DNA of 64,000 bases, from the NCBI GenBank assembly GCA_003209585.1, contig QCQJ01000001.1:124001-188000 (forward strand). Reading direction: 5' to 3'. The position numbers and the translations under genes are program-made. Below the pieces are notes generated by a model. The model saw only the letters and a program-made list of their open reading frames with translations. It had not been told where the DNA came from and searched no databases. Positions 51,506 to 59,949 of the stretch are shown here, piece by piece (the stretch's first letter is position 1; the number at the start of each line of letters is the position of its first letter). The DNA comes from Prochlorococcus sp. AG-449-G23 (GTDB lineage: Bacteria > Cyanobacteriota > Cyanobacteriia > PCC-6307 > Cyanobiaceae).

Positions 51506-51713
51506 AATAATTCAAATTTATATATAAATAATCTTATGAAAATTATTAATAAATCCATTTAATTTTATTTTTAATGGATATAAGGTATTATTTATGAATA
51601 ATAAAGAAAAGGTTATTTTTCTATATATCAATAAGTAATTGAAACTTTATACCCTTTATTTGAAATTTAAGTTCTTCGAAAACTTCATAATTAAATGCGT
51701 TAAAAAATTAAAT

Positions 51714-51735
51714 AAGGCGGCACCCAGATTCGAAC
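51714..51735 (-). repeat. Partial copy of the tRNA-Cys 3' end (possible attachment-site scar)
   Basis: Twenty-two bases are identical to the 3' part of the tRNA-Cys gene at 51911-51932, covering the T loop and acceptor 3' strand, 197 bases away in the same orientation. The 48 bases next to each copy are also alike, with 28 of 48 matches by hand count. A tRNA 3' fragment like this is the usual target of tyrosine recombinases. Confidence 0.85.
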
Positions 51736-51793
51736 AGGACATATACATGGCAAAAGCACCATATAAAAGGGTTTTTGGGGGTAAATTATTAAG

Positions 51794-51813
51794 TTGCCGA
51801 CCACTTGCCGACC
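51794..51813. repeat. Direct repeat TTGCCGACC x2, 11-base period
   Basis: TTGCCGACC occurs at 51794-51802 and 51805-51813. The repeats are unusually GC-rich for this region and lie one helical turn apart, between the two tRNA-Cys 3' copies. They could be recombinase or other protein-binding sites. Confidence 0.6.
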
Positions 51814-51911
51814 AAGAATTTAACTAAATTTCCCCTAAGAAATGTATAACAGGTATACAAAACTTAAGTGTTTAGAAGGGTTTATAGGGAATTTAGTGTC
51901 TAATTTAAAGA

Positions 51912-51982
51912 AGGCGGCACCCAGATTCGAACTGGGGATAAAGGATTTGCAATCCTCTGCCTTACCGCTTGGCCATGCCGCC
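51912..51982 (-). tRNA. tRNA-Cys (anticodon GCA)
   Basis: The 71-base cloverleaf on the minus strand begins GGCGGCATGGCCAAGC. The anticodon stem GAGGA/TCCTT has one wobble pair and encloses TTGCAAA, giving anticodon GCA. The T loop is TTCGAAT, the acceptor closes with GCCGCC and the discriminator is U. CCA is not encoded. The 22-base end at 51911-51932 recurs upstream. Confidence 0.97.
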
Positions 51983-52024
51983 GAAAAAGATTCGATTGAG
52001 TCTTTTTATGATCTTAACAGTAAG

Positions 52025-53254
52025 GTGTCTCATTCTCTATTATTTATATGCAATGGTCATGGAGAGGATGTAATAGCTTCGGAAATAATAAAAAGATTAC
52101 TAAAAAAAATAAAAAATAAAAATATTGAAGTTTTGCCGTTAGTAGGAAATGGAGATGTATTTAATTCCATAAAGTCAAAGAATTTTCGTAAAATAGGATA
52201 TTTAAAAGAGCTGCCTAGCGGAGGTTTTAGTAATCAAAGTTTGAAGGGGTTTTTGCTTGATTTGTTTGCAGGATTTTTAATCGATAATTTAAGAAATTTT
52301 CTACTTGTAAAACAGAAGTCAAAACATAAATGCAAAATTATCGCAGTAGGCGATTTCTTGCCATTACTTTACGCTTGGAGTTCAGAATGCGAATTTAGTT
52401 TCATTGGAACTCCCAAAAGTGATCATACTTGGAGTAGTGGGCCAGGTTGGGCTTTAAGTGATTTTTATCATAAGTTGAAAGGTTCTGAATGGGATCCATG
52501 GGAAATGTTTTTAATGAAATCTCCAAGATGTAAAAATTTAATTATGAGAGATAAAATTACAGCTAATAATTTGAATAGAAAAAATATTGATGCAAAATAC
52601 TTGGGTAATCCAATGATGGATTTTGTTTATGCAACAAACGAGAAGATATCAAATATTATTTCTTTTAAAAGGATTATTGTATTAGTTGGAAGTAGATACC
52701 CTGAAGCGCTTAAAAATCTTGATAGTTTTCTTAATTGTTTGCAAGATTTTTATTTATCAAAGGATTTGGTAATACTTTTGCCTTTGAGCATTAATGCCAA
52801 TGTGATTCAAATTCAAAGTTATTTAAATGTATATGGTTTTATAAAACAGAGTAAAGTTAAATTTCTAATTGATGAAGATTCAGTATGGAAAAAGAAAGAT
52901 CAATATGTAGTGATTGGAAAAGGTAAATTCAATTCATGGGCCAATATGGCAGAAGTTGGCTTGTCTAATGCAGGAACTGCTACAGAGCAAATTGCTGGCC
53001 TTGGAATTCCATCTCTTTCTCTACCAGGACCTGGACCACAATTTACAAAATCATTTGCAAAAAGGCAATCAAGGTTATTGGGGGGTAGTGTTTTAGTGTG
53101 CAAGAATAAAAAAGTTCTTTTAAAACGTTTAAGTTTACTTTTGAAAGGAAAAGTTGATAGGTTAGAACAAGCAAAAATTGGGAAAAAAAGAATGGGGGAA
53201 TCCGGAGCAAGTAAGAAAATCGTAGATGCCATAAACCTTCATTTGTTATCTTAG
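52025..53254 (+). CDS. Lipid-A-disaccharide synthase-related protein
   Basis: The likely start is the GTG at 52025, giving 409 residues (VSHSLLFICNGHGEDVIAS). Reading further upstream enters the antisense of tRNA-Cys. The protein has the two-domain form of the LpxB-like (GT-B) family: NGHGEDVIASEIIKRLL, SFIGTPKSDHTWSSGPG, YLGNPMMDF and the C-terminal NAGTATEQIAGLGIPSLSLPG. Cyanobacteria with little or no lipid A carry this relative, and its substrate is unknown. The tRNA-Cys gene is divergent from it by about 40 bases. Confidence 0.82.
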   Translation: MSHSLLFICNGHGEDVIASEIIKRLLKKIKNKNIEVLPLVGNGDVFNSIKSKNFRKIGYLKELPSGGFSNQSLKGFLLDLFAGFLIDNLRNFLLVKQKSKHKCKIIAVGDFLPLLYAWSSECEFSFIGTPKSDHTWSSGPGWALSDFYHKLKGSEWDPWEMFLMKSPRCKNLIMRDKITANNLNRKNIDAKYLGNPMMDFVYATNEKISNIISFKRIIVLVGSRYPEALKNLDSFLNCLQDFYLSKDLVILLPLSINANVIQIQSYLNVYGFIKQSKVKFLIDEDSVWKKKDQYVVIGKGKFNSWANMAEVGLSNAGTATEQIAGLGIPSLSLPGPGPQFTKSFAKRQSRLLGGSVLVCKNKKVLLKRLSLLLKGKVDRLEQAKIGKKRMGESGASKKIVDAINLHLLS

Positions 53255-53289
53255 TAAATGGCACTAGCGTATTTATTATTAATTCTTTT

Positions 53290-53556
53290 ATGTATCCAAT
53301 AAATGATCGGCAATATCTAAAAATCTGCGCAGAGATCGCTAAACTTATGAGTATAAGCTTATCCTCTGCTAAGAAGAAAGTAGAAATTCAAATTGCAAAA
53401 GAAGGCTCTAAAACTATTCAAGAAAAAATACAAGTTGCGCAAAATGTCTTAAAAATTTGTGAAAAAAATGATGGAGATAAAATAAGTTCTTCAAGAATAC
53501 TTGATAAGCTTATGGAAACTCTTGATGGTGAAGATAATTTTTTAACTGAAGATTGA
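53290..53556 (+). CDS. Small helical protein, function unknown
   Basis: This 88-residue protein (MYPINDRQYLKICAEIAKLM) is charged and helical, with a Lys-rich middle (SSAKKKVEIQIAKEG) and an acidic end (ETLDGEDNF). No membrane segment or motif is seen. It lies 35 bases after the LpxB-related gene, on the same strand, and converges on the RNase D-like gene with 3 bases between stops. The family is unknown to me. Confidence 0.62.
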   Translation: MYPINDRQYLKICAEIAKLMSISLSSAKKKVEIQIAKEGSKTIQEKIQVAQNVLKICEKNDGDKISSSRILDKLMETLDGEDNFLTED

Positions 53557-53559
53557 TTC

Positions 53560-54195
53560 TTAATGTTCAAATATATTTGAAAATTTTAGTATGTCTAAAT
53601 CAGCATGTACAGAAACTGTTTCGAAACATTTTTGAGCTAATTCATATCTATTCTCTCTTTCTAAGATAACTTTTAATTTATGCATAGCTTCAATTAAATA
53701 TCTAACATCATTTGCTGCATAATCTAATTGATCTTTTGTTAAATCTTCGTTGCTACCCCAATCACTACTTTGCGAGCTTTTGTCCAGTTCTATACCTAAT
53801 AATTCATTTATTAAATCTTTTAAACCGTGTTTATTTGTATAAGTTCTTGCCAACTTACTAGCGATTTTTGTGCAAAAAATATTTTTTGTATTAATTTCAA
53901 GATTGCATTTTAGAGCTGCTACATCAAATCTCGCATAGTGGAATATTTTAGTAATTTTGTCATCTTCAAGAAGTGCTTTTAAATGAGGTGAAGAAGATTT
54001 ATTAAGTTCGATTTTTATACAGGATGTTCTGCCAAATTCATTACATATTTGTACTAAACAAAGTCTATCTCTGCCATGAATTAACCCCATTGCTTCAGTA
54101 TCAATAGCTAGGTAGGATGAGTTTTTATAGAGATTATATAAATCTGCTGTTAAATCGCTATAAAGAAAATCAATATTTTTATTTTCAATAGTCAT
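53560..54195 (-). CDS. RNase D-like 3'-5' exonuclease
   Basis: This 211-residue DEDD-type nuclease has the Exo I motif YLAIDTEAMGLIHGRDRLCLVQI (Asp, Glu), Exo II HYARFDVAALKC (Asp) and Exo III DYAANDVRYLIEAM, where the Tyr of the DEDDy subgroup precedes the Asp. It lacks the C-terminal HRDC domains of E. coli RNase D, as is usual for the short cyanobacterial form. It is divergent from the CCB-like gene. Confidence 0.9.
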   Translation of the reverse strand: MTIENKNIDFLYSDLTADLYNLYKNSSYLAIDTEAMGLIHGRDRLCLVQICNEFGRTSCIKIELNKSSSPHLKALLEDDKITKIFHYARFDVAALKCNLEINTKNIFCTKIASKLARTYTNKHGLKDLINELLGIELDKSSQSSDWGSNEDLTKDQLDYAANDVRYLIEAMHKLKVILERENRYELAQKCFETVSVHADLDILKFSNIFEH

Positions 54196-54358
54196 TTTTA
54201 ATAAGTATTTAAAGTAATTTAAGATCTTAGAATATTACTTAAGATTTTATTTAATTAAGAATTTTTATCTAATAGGATTATTTTACAGAATAAATCTTAA
54301 AAATTATAATATTATGTAATTTTAATTTTTACTCTCGAGTTACTAGAAAAATTTTTTA

Positions 54359-54916
54359 ATGTCCTATTCCTTAAATTCAACATTATTACTGACAATTCTT
54401 TTGGCCATAGGATTATTTTTTTTTCTTAGGGCTTCTAGTAAAGATAGAACAACCATCGTTGAGATTTCATCTTCTCAAAAGCCAGTTAAGGTTTTAAATG
54501 ATTTATGTCAATGGCTTAATTTGAGGGGATGGAAGCAAACAGGAGGAGATTTTGAACAAAGAATTTTAATATTTAAGGGGCAAGTTGTTTCTAGTAAATT
54601 TTTAGCAATTTTTTTAGGTTTTCTTGGCGGTTTTGGTTCTTGTGCTTTGGGATTAGTGATTATTCAAATATATCCTGAATTAGGTTGGTGGCCTATCCTT
54701 TTAGGATTAGTTGGTGGCCCTTTGTCTGGCATTGTTTATTTTAAGAAATCAGCAAGAGAGGAGAAATTTGAATTAAGACTGATCAACGAAAATGAAAATG
54801 ATTCAACTTTCATGAGATTAAGAGCGCATAGGGATGAATTAATCTCTTTAGAAAATGAACTTGGAGAAAAACTTCAATTGAAAAGTGACGGTTCTTTATT
54901 TAAAACACCTATTTAA
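54359..54916 (+). CDS. CCB2/CCB4-like cytochrome b6f cofactor assembly protein
   Basis: The 185-residue protein has an N-terminal membrane helix (about residues 9-24) followed by FFLRASSKDRTTIVEIS, a soluble segment (LCQWLNLRGWKQTGGDFEQRILIFKG) and two further hydrophobic segments (LAIFLGFLGGFGSCALGLVII and WWPILLGLVGGPLSGIVYF). Helix, RASxKDRT motif and two-helix layout match, from memory, the cyanobacterial members of the CCB2/CCB4 family. In algae and plants these attach heme ci to cytochrome b6. The assignment is by recalled pattern, so it is moderate. Confidence 0.62.
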   Translation: MSYSLNSTLLLTILLAIGLFFFLRASSKDRTTIVEISSSQKPVKVLNDLCQWLNLRGWKQTGGDFEQRILIFKGQVVSSKFLAIFLGFLGGFGSCALGLVIIQIYPELGWWPILLGLVGGPLSGIVYFKKSAREEKFELRLINENENDSTFMRLRAHRDELISLENELGEKLQLKSDGSLFKTPI

Positions 54917-54944
54917 AATACTTGAAAAAGTTATTTGATAATTT

Positions 54945-55973
54945 TTAATCAAAGATATTATTCTCTATACAAAATTTTTCTAACTCTTTATCATTTAACC
55001 AATCTTGGGGCTTTGTGAAAATTGATGTAAGAAATTCCTCACGAGAACCCTTTTTAGCTTTATATCCATATTCCCATCTAGCTAAAGGTGGTAGGGACAT
55101 TAATATAGATTCCGTTCTGCCGTTTGTTTGCAGACCAAAAATCGTCCCTCTATCCCAAACTAAATTGAATTCGACATATCTACCTCTTCTATATAGCTGG
55201 AATTCTCTTTCCTTAGAGGAATATGTTTGAGAAGCTCGATTTTCAATAATGGGCAAATATGAAGGGAGGAAAGCCTGCCCACAGTTTTCAGCTAAAGAAA
55301 ATAAATTATCCCAATTTAAATTAGATTTTCTAATACTTTGCGAAGCTTTTGATGCCTCTCCATTTTGATTATTTCCTCTATAAATATTGCCTGAACCATC
55401 TTGATAATCATAAAAAATACCTCCTATGCCTCTAGATTCATTTCTATGCTTCAAGAAGAAATATTCATCACACCATGGTTTGAAAACTTTATGCAAATCT
55501 TTATCAATTTTCTCACAAGCTTTTTTATGCTCGTTATGAAAATTTCTCACATCAGAAAGATAAGGATAAAAAGGGGTTAAGTCGGCACCTCCTCCAAACC
55601 ACCAAACAGGACCAGCTTCGAAATATCGATAATTCAGATGAACTGTAGGAATATAGGGATTCTTAGGATGCAAAACCATAGAAGTTCCAGTAGCAAACCA
55701 TTCATGACCTTTTGCTTCCGGCCTTTGAGAGATTATAGATTGAGGTAATTCTTTTCCTTGTACTTCAGAGAAATTTACTCCTGCTTGCTCAAAAATAGAA
55801 CCATTTTTCAATACTCTTGATCTTCCACCACCACCTTCATTTCTTAGCCAGGATTCTTCTATAAATTTCCCTTTGCCATCTATATTTTCAAGCCCTGAAC
55901 AAATTTTGTCTTGTAGAGTTAATAAGAGATTTTTAGTTTTTTCTCTCGAGTTTTTAGGAGGTTCTCTGAACAT
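54945..55973 (-). CDS. hemF: Oxygen-dependent coproporphyrinogen III oxidase
   Basis: HemF decarboxylates coproporphyrinogen III to protoporphyrinogen IX with O2, a step to both heme and chlorophyll. The 342-residue protein shows [17 protein letters not shown] [79 protein letters not shown] and [14 protein letters not shown]. Sequence and length are standard. It is divergent from mrp across 158 bases. Confidence 0.97.
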   Translation of the reverse strand: MFREPPKNSREKTKNLLLTLQDKICSGLENIDGKGKFIEESWLRNEGGGGRSRVLKNGSIFEQAGVNFSEVQGKELPQSIISQRPEAKGHEWFATGTSMVLHPKNPYIPTVHLNYRYFEAGPVWWFGGGADLTPFYPYLSDVRNFHNEHKKACEKIDKDLHKVFKPWCDEYFFLKHRNESRGIGGIFYDYQDGSGNIYRGNNQNGEASKASQSIRKSNLNWDNLFSLAENCGQAFLPSYLPIIENRASQTYSSKEREFQLYRRGRYVEFNLVWDRGTIFGLQTNGRTESILMSLPPLARWEYGYKAKKGSREEFLTSIFTKPQDWLNDKELEKFCIENNIFD

Positions 55974-56131
55974 GTATTTAGTAAATCTTGAAGAAAAAAA
56001 TTTTTTGGTTAATTATAAGTTTCCCTTTATAATTTCTCTTAGGGGGTCCTTATTGCCTATTATTTGATAGTTCGACATAGTTCTTAATCTTTTAAACAGT
56101 CGACTACCTTGTCAAAATATTTAAAAATTTA

Positions 56132-57202
56132 ATGACCACAATAGAAGATGCGAATTTTGCTTTACAAAAAGTTCTAGATGCTGGATCAAAGAAAAATGTA
56201 ATTGAATTAGCTTGGATTAAAAATGTAAGAGTAACTATACCGAGAGTAATCGTAACATTATCATTACCAGCATTTGCAAATTCTCAGAGAGACAGAATTG
56301 TAAAAGAAGTGAGAAAAGTACTCCAAGATTTTGAAGATATTGATGATGTTCAAATAGAAATAGATAATAGTCCTTCCAAAACAGAATCTAAAACTCAAAG
56401 TAATGCGCCTGAGTTGCAGAAGATTGATGGAATTCGGCATATCATAGCTGTTAGCAGTGGTAAAGGTGGAGTTGGAAAAAGTACCATTGCAGTTAATCTC
56501 GCTTGTTCTCTAGCTAAATTAGGTTTAAAAACTGGTTTGCTGGATGCGGATATATATGGACCTAATACTCCCTCAATGATGGGGGTTGCCGAACAGAATC
56601 CAAAGGTTACAGAAGGTAGTGGCAGTGATCAAAGGTTAATACCAATAAATAAATATGGAATTTCATTGGTATCAATGGGTTTTCTCATAGAAGAAGGTCA
56701 GCCAGTGATATGGAGAGGACCAATGCTTAATAGTATTATCCGACAATTTTTGTACCAAGTTGAATGGAATAATCTTGATTTTTTGGTTATTGACTTGCCT
56801 CCAGGAACAGGAGATGCTCAAATATCCCTTTCTCAATCTGTTCCTATTTCTGGAGCTATTGTTGTCACTACTCCTCAACAAGTATCTTTGCAAGATGCAA
56901 GGAGGGGATTAGCAATGTTTAAACAACTCGGAGTGCGTTTGCTGGGAATTGTAGAAAATATGTCAGTATTTATTCCGCCGGATATGCCAAGTAAAAAATA
57001 TGCAATTTTTGGTAAAGGTGGTGGACAAACATTAGCTAAAGAAAATGATTTACCATTATTAGCCCAAATTCCTATTGAAATTCCTCTCGTTGATGAAAGC
57101 AATAAAGGTGTACCAATCTCAATAAGCCAGCCCAATAAAGAAAGTTCTATTGCATTTAGTAATTTAGCTCAATTAATTAAGAATCAATTTGTTAATAAAT
57201 AA
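56132..57202 (+). CDS. mrp: Mrp/ApbC-family iron-sulfur carrier P-loop ATPase
   Basis: This 356-residue protein has an N-terminal MIP18/DUF59-like domain (about residues 5-85). The deviant Walker A is in AVSSGKGGVGKSTIAVNLA, with DADIYGPNTPSMMG, DLPPGTGDAQISLSQ and NMSVFIPPDMPSKKY following. Family members bind and transfer 4Fe-4S clusters. The CxxC motif usual in many Mrp proteins near the C-terminus is absent; VFIPPDMPSK stands in its place. rodA follows 3 bases after the stop. Confidence 0.92.
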   Translation: MTTIEDANFALQKVLDAGSKKNVIELAWIKNVRVTIPRVIVTLSLPAFANSQRDRIVKEVRKVLQDFEDIDDVQIEIDNSPSKTESKTQSNAPELQKIDGIRHIIAVSSGKGGVGKSTIAVNLACSLAKLGLKTGLLDADIYGPNTPSMMGVAEQNPKVTEGSGSDQRLIPINKYGISLVSMGFLIEEGQPVIWRGPMLNSIIRQFLYQVEWNNLDFLVIDLPPGTGDAQISLSQSVPISGAIVVTTPQQVSLQDARRGLAMFKQLGVRLLGIVENMSVFIPPDMPSKKYAIFGKGGGQTLAKENDLPLLAQIPIEIPLVDESNKGVPISISQPNKESSIAFSNLAQLIKNQFVNK

Positions 57203-57205
57203 TTG

Positions 57206-58474
57206 ATGCTTAGGAGAATTTTTTTATCAAATAAGAGAGGATTTTTCCCAAAAAAAGATAACTTTAATAGAGGTTATTTATTTTCTCCATTACTTATAAT
57301 TCCCCTATTTTTAGTTATTATTTCGGGTTTATTAATAAAAAGTATTCAGGGTGATTTTTTAGTATCGAATTATTCAGGTCATATCCTGACTGGTTTTTTA
57401 GGTTATTTTTTAGCATTTTTTATTTCTTACATACCTTTAGAGAGACTTAAAAAGTATTTAGTCCCATTTTATTTGTGTACTTTAATATCCTTATTACTTA
57501 TTTATTTTTTTGGGATATCAGTTTCTGGAGCTCAAAGATGGTTAAACTTGGGCATCTTTTCTTTTCAGCCTTCCGAAGTAGCTAAATTAAGTACTGTATT
57601 AACTCTTGCTTTAGTACTCGACAAAAAAATAATCCTAACAATAAGAGATTTAGTATTACCCTTATTAGTAGTAGTTATTCCTTGGTTATTAATTTTCTTT
57701 CAGCCGGACTTAGGTACATCTTTAGTTTTACTTGTTTTAACAGGTGTGATGCTCTATTGGTCGCAAATGCCCATTGAGTGGATTTTGATATTAGTTTTTT
57801 GTCTTGTCACTTCTACATTATATTTGACCTTACCAACTCTTCTTATTTTCTGGATTCCATGTATAGGATATCTTGCTTATAGATCTTCGAAAAAGAAAAT
57901 TATTTTTTCTGTGATAGCTATTTCGTTCCATTTATTAGTGGCAAAATTGACACCAATTTTGTGGCAATTTGGCTTAAAAGAATATCAAAAAGATAGATTA
58001 GTTTTATTTCTAGATCCAAATAGAGACCCATTAGGTGGTGGATATCATTTGATACAGAGTCAAATTGCAATTGGTTCTGGAGGATTATTTGGGACTGGTT
58101 TGCTACAAGGTAAGCTGACTAATTTGCAATTTATACCAGAACAACATACTGATTTTATATTCAGTGCTTTAGGTGAAGAATTGGGTTTTGTGGGGTGCAT
58201 AACAGTTTTATTGTTGTTCTTTTTTTTGATTAAAAAACTTATTAATACTTCAACTATTGCTAGGAGTAACTTTGAATCTCTGATTGTTATTGGAATAGCC
58301 TCAACTTTTTTATTCCAAATAATTATTAACTTATTTATGACTATTGGATTAGGACCAGTTACTGGCATTCCCCTTCCTTTTATGAGCTATGGTCGAACGT
58401 CATTGTTGACTAATTTTATATCCATTGGATTTGTTTTATCTATATTGAAACGTTCTAGATCACTAAGAAGTTGA
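57206..58474 (+). CDS. rodA: Rod shape-determining glycosyltransferase RodA (SEDS family)
   Basis: RodA is a SEDS peptidoglycan glycosyltransferase that works with MreBCD and a class B PBP. From the ATG at 57206 it has 422 residues, with 10 or more hydrophobic segments. Signatures are SVSGAQRWLNLGIFSFQPSE, FFQPDLGTSLVLL, QSQIAIGSGGLFGTGLLQG and FIPEQHTDFIFSALGEELG, and GIPLPFMSYGRTSLLTNF ends the family core. The TGA stop shares its last base with the kinase ATG. Confidence 0.95.
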   Translation: MLRRIFLSNKRGFFPKKDNFNRGYLFSPLLIIPLFLVIISGLLIKSIQGDFLVSNYSGHILTGFLGYFLAFFISYIPLERLKKYLVPFYLCTLISLLLIYFFGISVSGAQRWLNLGIFSFQPSEVAKLSTVLTLALVLDKKIILTIRDLVLPLLVVVIPWLLIFFQPDLGTSLVLLVLTGVMLYWSQMPIEWILILVFCLVTSTLYLTLPTLLIFWIPCIGYLAYRSSKKKIIFSVIAISFHLLVAKLTPILWQFGLKEYQKDRLVLFLDPNRDPLGGGYHLIQSQIAIGSGGLFGTGLLQGKLTNLQFIPEQHTDFIFSALGEELGFVGCITVLLLFFFLIKKLINTSTIARSNFESLIVIGIASTFLFQIIINLFMTIGLGPVTGIPLPFMSYGRTSLLTNFISIGFVLSILKRSRSLRS

Positions 58475-59838
58475 TGAAATCACAAATAACTATAAAAAAA
58501 ATTCAAGATCTTTTGATTAAAGGAGTTCAAACTATATATGTCGATGATGATACATCCAGAAGAATGTGGTGGGCTTCTTTAGAAGTTATTCAAAAAGATT
58601 TCCTATCACAGAATTATAAACGGGGGGGGATTTGGGTCGCTTCTCCTTTGCCAGCTTTTAATGATAAAAAATTTTTAAATCAATTTCATGGATGGCTTTG
58701 GTCTCCAGAGGGGTTTCCATACTTTCAAAATGATAATGCAGGCTTTTTACCATTCAATAATTCAGATAAGATAAAAAAAGATTTCGATTTAGTTAGTAAT
58801 TATAAAGTCTTAAATCTTAGTAAAGAAGATGGTTATGAACCTTTTTTGATGATAATCACACCAAATTTTCAATGCATATTATCAATTGTTGGAGAAAAAG
58901 ATAAGAAAATTCTATTAATGAAGTGTGATGAAGAAAGCCTAAAACTTTCAATTGAATTAATGCATGCAAAATTAAATCAAGAAAATTATGAGGAAGGAGT
59001 AAAATTTCGTAATGCAATTAATAATTTAGGTAATCTTAATATTAATAATCAATTTGAACAATTATTTTGGCCGATATTATCGGCAAAATTAGCAAGTATT
59101 GCGCCAACCCATAATATACAGAATTCTGTAAAAAACGATGAAAAAAATGTACAACTAACTGAAGCAAAATTATTACGTGCAATATCTCATGAAGTCAGAA
59201 CGCCTTTGGCAACAATAAGAACCCTAATAAGTTCTACTTTAAAAAAATATAAGATGGACGAATCAATGAAAAATCGTTTAATTCAAATAGATAATGAATG
59301 TAATGAACAAATTGATAGGTTTGGTTTAATATTTAATGCAGCAGAATTAGTGAGTAATGAAGTTCCTTCATTAAATAACTTAGCAAAAATTAATTTAGCC
59401 GAAATTTTTAAAAAGCTTGCGCCTTTATGGAATAAACAATTAAATCGCCGCGGGATTTCTTTAAAGATTGATATCCCCAATCAACTTCCTCAAATTTTGA
59501 GTGATTCTGAAAAATTGGAATTAATGTTAAGTGGATTAATTGATAAAAATACTAGAGGATTAAAAGAAGGTAGTACATTAATTTTAGAATTAAGACCAGC
59601 TGGTCAAAAACTTAAACTTCAATTGAAAATACAAAAATTAGAAAGTAATCAAAAAGAAATTCTGAAAAAAGATAATGGTTCTGATATTGGTCCTGTTTTA
59701 AATTGGAACCCTCAAACAGGTAGTTTACAACTTAGTCAAAATGCTACTCAAAAGTTGTTAGCTAGTTTAGGAGGGCATGTCACAATAAGGCGTGATACAG
59801 GTTTGACAGTATTTTTCCCGATTTCAGATTCAAAATAA
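58474..59838 (+). CDS. Sensor histidine kinase with degenerate ATPase domain
   Basis: The ATG at 58474 overlaps the rodA stop. The protein has 454 residues and no membrane segment. The N-terminal 220 residues are a sensor domain of unknown type (DDDTSRRMWWASLEVI). The dimerisation domain has the phosphoacceptor His in AISHEVRTPLATIRTL. The C-terminal ATPase region lacks a clear DxGxG motif: the N-box position reads MLSGLIDKNTRGL, and the end is LASLGGHVTIRRDTGLTVFFP. ATP binding may be altered or lost. No response regulator is adjacent. A run of eight G at 58622-58629 lies in the sensor part. Confidence 0.83.
   Translation: MKSQITIKKIQDLLIKGVQTIYVDDDTSRRMWWASLEVIQKDFLSQNYKRGGIWVASPLPAFNDKKFLNQFHGWLWSPEGFPYFQNDNAGFLPFNNSDKIKKDFDLVSNYKVLNLSKEDGYEPFLMIITPNFQCILSIVGEKDKKILLMKCDEESLKLSIELMHAKLNQENYEEGVKFRNAINNLGNLNINNQFEQLFWPILSAKLASIAPTHNIQNSVKNDEKNVQLTEAKLLRAISHEVRTPLATIRTLISSTLKKYKMDESMKNRLIQIDNECNEQIDRFGLIFNAAELVSNEVPSLNNLAKINLAEIFKKLAPLWNKQLNRRGISLKIDIPNQLPQILSDSEKLELMLSGLIDKNTRGLKEGSTLILELRPAGQKLKLQLKIQKLESNQKEILKKDNGSDIGPVLNWNPQTGSLQLSQNATQKLLASLGGHVTIRRDTGLTVFFPISDSK
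58622..58629. repeat. Homopolymer of eight G inside the histidine kinase gene
   Basis: Eight consecutive G run across Arg-Gly-Gly codons of the kinase gene. Such tracts are prone to slippage during replication, and this one is as exceptional in this AT-rich DNA as the C tract in gyrB. The frame is intact. Confidence 0.9.
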
Positions 59839-59924
59839 AATGAGAAATAAGTTTTTCATATATTAAATAATGTAGAAAAATTCCTGTAAATTTCGAATTT
59901 TGCAAAATATGAATGCTAATTTCT

Positions 59925-59930
59925 TATTAT
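59925..59930 (+). promoter_or_regulatory. Candidate -10 box for psaD
   Basis: TATTAT lies 20 bases upstream of the psaD start codon, a common -10 variant. No convincing -35 element is seen. Confidence 0.35.
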
Positions 59931-59949
59931 AAATAACTCAAAATCAAGG

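Noticed and set aside
51639..51827. A 62-codon open frame containing AAPRFEQD
   Set aside because: It reads through the antisense of the duplicated tRNA-Cys fragment. The same peptide pattern occurs in the next frame that crosses the real tRNA, so it is a tRNA read-through artefact.
51842..52024. N-terminal extension of the LpxB-related protein
   Set aside because: The open frame runs through the antisense strand of tRNA-Cys and encodes the tell-tale AAPRFELGIKDLQSSALP. The real start must lie after the tRNA.
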